Below are positions 14,148 through 16,042 of a stretch of 16,042 nucleotides of DNA, piece after piece (position 1 is the first letter of the stretch; every line of letters begins with the position of its first letter). A program made the position numbers and the translations under genes. The notes beneath the pieces were generated by a model. It had not been told where the DNA came from. It worked only from the letters and a program-made list of their open reading frames with translations, and did not search any database. This DNA is from Pollutibacter sp044353505 (GTDB lineage Bacteria > Bacteroidota > Bacteroidia > Chitinophagales > Chitinophagaceae), in NCBI GenBank assembly GCA_044353505.1, contig JBILBU010000039.1, positions 1 to 16,042 on the forward strand, written 5' to 3'.

Positions 14148-15525
14148 CAAATAAGGTATCCGATTCAAACTGCTGCATGGTGTCTACTCCAAAATTAAAC
14201 TTGATATTTTTGAAGCTGTTTCGCAAATCATTCATCTGCTCATCAGTTAGGGTACTCTTATAAGTATAGACTGTATTGAGGGAAGGAATTTTTACAATTT
14301 CTCTCAAGCCTTTTTCCGTAATCCCAGTTTCAATGAGGTTTATATAATAGAGCTTTTTTAGACCAGCAAGTTCGTTAATTGAATCATCATTCAAACTATT
14401 GTGGTCAATCCATAATTTTTCCAACTCACTGAAATTCGAAAGTATTTTCAAGTCAGCCGATTTGATTCCACTATAGGATAGCTTTAGTTCTACCACATGC
14501 TGATTGTATTCCTTCAGTATGTTAAGGGCCTCTGCTACGGGCAATTCAAGATTAAATCCTGTTACCCGTATATGATTATCTACAGTACTAATGGGGGAAA
14601 TTACCCAACCAATTTTTTCTAATGCACTCTTTTGAACATCGCTAATTTTTGAAATTTCAGGTCGTGATATTACAGTGGTTTTCTTGCTGGAATATTTATC
14701 TTTAAATTGATTTAATGACTTCATGGTCTTTTCATCGGGCTTTAGCGATGAAACTTTTTTATCAAACGGTGCACCAGTATTAACCCACCAGCTCAGTATT
14801 TCTTTTTCAAAGTCTGTCAGCTGCTCCTTGTCCTTTGGCGGCATATGCTTTTCATCGTTCATATCCAGATACAACCGTGCAAGGAGTTCACTGCGATCAA
14901 GATTTTTTGTGTTGATGACATCGCCATTTTTCCCACCTGCCAAAATCCATTCTTGGTTGTCTAGTCTAAGTTTTCCTTTTTGTCTCTGCTCTCCATGACA
15001 TTGAACACATTTTTGATTCAACGTGTGTTGAACAATGTCTGTGTAGACCACAGCTTCGTCAATATTGGCAATTTGAACTACAGCCACTGTATCGGCTTTT
15101 TTAGTGCCAGATCCTAAAGTGAGGTATCCCTCACCATGGGTGAGGTTTCCACCCAAGTGCCCTGTAATGGTGAGCATGAAAAAAAGAACGGTGACAGAAG
15201 AAAGATGTGCAAGCTTTTTTTCAATCACATATCCTCTGGTAAAATAATAAACAATAAAAAGTGCTGTTGTTGCTATGGCTATCCATTTATGCAAATCAAC
15301 GCCTGATTCATTATTGCTTTCTTCCAATGATAGGAGATACCCTGTAATCAACGAGAGGATTGCGCTGATGATGCCGATCAGCATAATAAATTTAATGGCA
15401 TTGCCAATGGCAGCAAAGCGTGGTATCCTGATCATGAATTCCATAATCAGGGCAAGTATAAACACACCGATTGGGAGGTGGACCAATAAGGGGTGAAGTT
15501 TTCCTATGAATTCAATAATGTTCAT
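14137..15525 (-). CDS. DUF2231 membrane domain / c-type cytochrome / leucine-rich-repeat fusion protein
   Basis: A 462-residue protein in three parts. Residues 1-125 form a DUF2231-like domain with about four membrane helices (roughly 10-30, 43-65, 80-98, 107-122), opening with HPLLVHLPIG. Residues about 155-255 form a Planctomycete-type cytochrome c domain with the haem-attachment motif CVQCH (173-177) and HMPP (227-230), whose Met228 is the probable sixth ligand. Residues about 315-440 hold some four leucine-rich repeats of 23-24 residues (for example LEKLWIDHNSLNDDSINELAG). The haem and LRR domains should face the periplasm, where cytochrome c is matured. A role in electron transfer linked to sugar oxidation is inferred from the co-oriented sugar isomerase-like gene 10 bp upstream. 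Conserved histidines in the helices (11, 16, 79, 123, 130) could hold a further haem. The family is recognisable, the function unproven. Confidence 0.87.
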   Translation of the reverse strand: MNIIEFIGKLHPLLVHLPIGVFILALIMEFMIRIPRFAAIGNAIKFIMLIGIISAILSLITGYLLSLEESNNESGVDLHKWIAIATTALFIVYYFTRGYVIEKKLAHLSSVTVLFFMLTITGHLGGNLTHGEGYLTLGSGTKKADTVAVVQIANIDEAVVYTDIVQHTLNQKCVQCHGEQRQKGKLRLDNQEWILAGGKNGDVINTKNLDRSELLARLYLDMNDEKHMPPKDKEQLTDFEKEILSWWVNTGAPFDKKVSSLKPDEKTMKSLNQFKDKYSSKKTTVISRPEISKISDVQKSALEKIGWVISPISTVDNHIRVTGFNLELPVAEALNILKEYNQHVVELKLSYSGIKSADLKILSNFSELEKLWIDHNSLNDDSINELAGLKKLYYINLIETGITEKGLREIVKIPSLNTVYTYKSTLTDEQMNDLRNSFKNIKFNFGVDTMQQFESDTLFVKK

Positions 15526-15535
15526 TGTATGATTA

Positions 15536-16042
15536 TCAGCTGTAACGTTTTCTTAATATTTGCATCATGTATACATTAATATCCCACTGATTGGCAATGG
15601 GTTGGTTGGTATACGGTATTGTTGGCAGGTAGGGTGGTGGACCAAACTCAGTGAGAATGGTAATGGGTTTTCCTTCTGCTCTTTTTCTATTTACGATGGT
15701 ATCCCACCATTCAATGTGCATCTTAACAATAGCATCCCATTCTGAAGCTCTAGGATCATTTACCTGTGGGCCTTCAGGATGACCAATGCGGGCATGAATA
15801 TGTTCAGCTCTGCCTAATGCAATTCCAATCGTTTCTTTTTGATCTTCAAGCATACTTTCATGAACATTGCACCAATGAGATATATCCATGGTGAGTTTCA
15901 GGTCCTTCAACTTTTCGATAAATGACCTTGTTACATGTGCAGCAAATAGACTTCTTCCACGATGTGTTTCATGGTAAATTGGAATTCCTGATTCAGCAGT
16001 TCTCTTAATTGTGTATTCAAAGAGTTCCTTGTTTTGGTCAAA
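15536..16042 (-). CDS. Sugar phosphate isomerase/epimerase-like TIM-barrel protein (5' partial)
   Basis: The frame stays open to the right edge, so only the C-terminal 168 residues are present; the family is usually near 280-300. A TTG at 15910 is not the start, since in-frame coding continues upstream with IPIYHETHRGRS. Four segments give the usual divalent-metal ligands of the AP-endonuclease-2-like TIM barrel: Glu in YHETHRG (codon 15968-15970), Asp in LTMDISHW, His in HARIGHPEG and Glu in ILTEFGPPPY. Relatives isomerise or epimerise sugars and inositols, and some act in 3-keto-glycoside breakdown. Whether this one has a signal peptide cannot be seen. It is followed 10 bp later by the cytochrome fusion gene, so the two are almost certainly co-transcribed. 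Confidence 0.82.
   Translation of the reverse strand, partial: FDQNKELFEYTIKRTAESGIPIYHETHRGRSLFAAHVTRSFIEKLKDLKLTMDISHWCNVHESMLEDQKETIGIALGRAEHIHARIGHPEGPQVNDPRASEWDAIVKMHIEWWDTIVNRKRAEGKPITILTEFGPPPYLPTIPYTNQPIANQWDINVYMMQILRKRYS

Overview
The window looks like chromosomal DNA of a Bacteroidota bacterium, probably of the Cytophagales or a related group; I cannot name a genus. Evidence: a giant adhesin-like protein with YadA-head repeats and a C-terminal peptidase S74 domain, a WbqC-family protein, a K+-dependent type membrane pyrophosphatase, a DUF2231/cytochrome c/leucine-rich-repeat fusion, starts without clear Shine-Dalgarno sites, and one good match to the Bacteroidota promoter (TTTG, then 18 nt, then TAnnTTTG).

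Layout. 1-5240 (+): the 3' part of a gene for a very long, repeat-built, S74-ended surface fibre; its true start lies upstream. 5267-5752 (-): Nudix hydrolase, convergent with the fibre gene and divergent from pyrE. 5796-7441 (+): probable run of pyrE (orotate phosphoribosyltransferase), a periplasmic heavy-metal-associated (HMA) domain protein and a WbqC-family protein. 7547-7978 (+): small lipoprotein, then a strong bidirectional terminator. 8060-10426 (-): membrane pyrophosphatase hppA with an 87-residue C-terminal tail and a recognisable promoter. 10624-11790 (-): membrane-anchored serine hydrolase of the class C beta-lactamase fold. 11854-14125 (+): serA and an APH/NahK-like small-molecule kinase, 4 bp apart. 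14137-16042 (-): a two-gene unit in which a sugar isomerase/epimerase-like TIM barrel (5' end outside the window) is followed 10 bp later by the DUF2231/cytochrome c/LRR protein.

How the genes fit together. Most are housekeeping: pyrimidine and serine biosynthesis, pyrophosphate-driven ion pumping and nucleotide clean-up. No integrase, transposase, tRNA or CRISPR array is visible. The accessory interest lies at the two ends. The left end is a mosaic fibre with four beta-roll repeat blocks, three copies of a ~100-residue linker module, a young array of 19/20-residue repeats resembling the triple beta-spiral shafts of viral fibres, and a self-cleaving trimerisation domain. The right end pairs a periplasmic-type cytochrome with a sugar isomerase-like enzyme and may be part of a sugar oxidation pathway.

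No gap between genes exceeds 300 bases; the longest is 10427-10623 (197 nt), which holds the hppA promoter and otherwise nothing I recognise.
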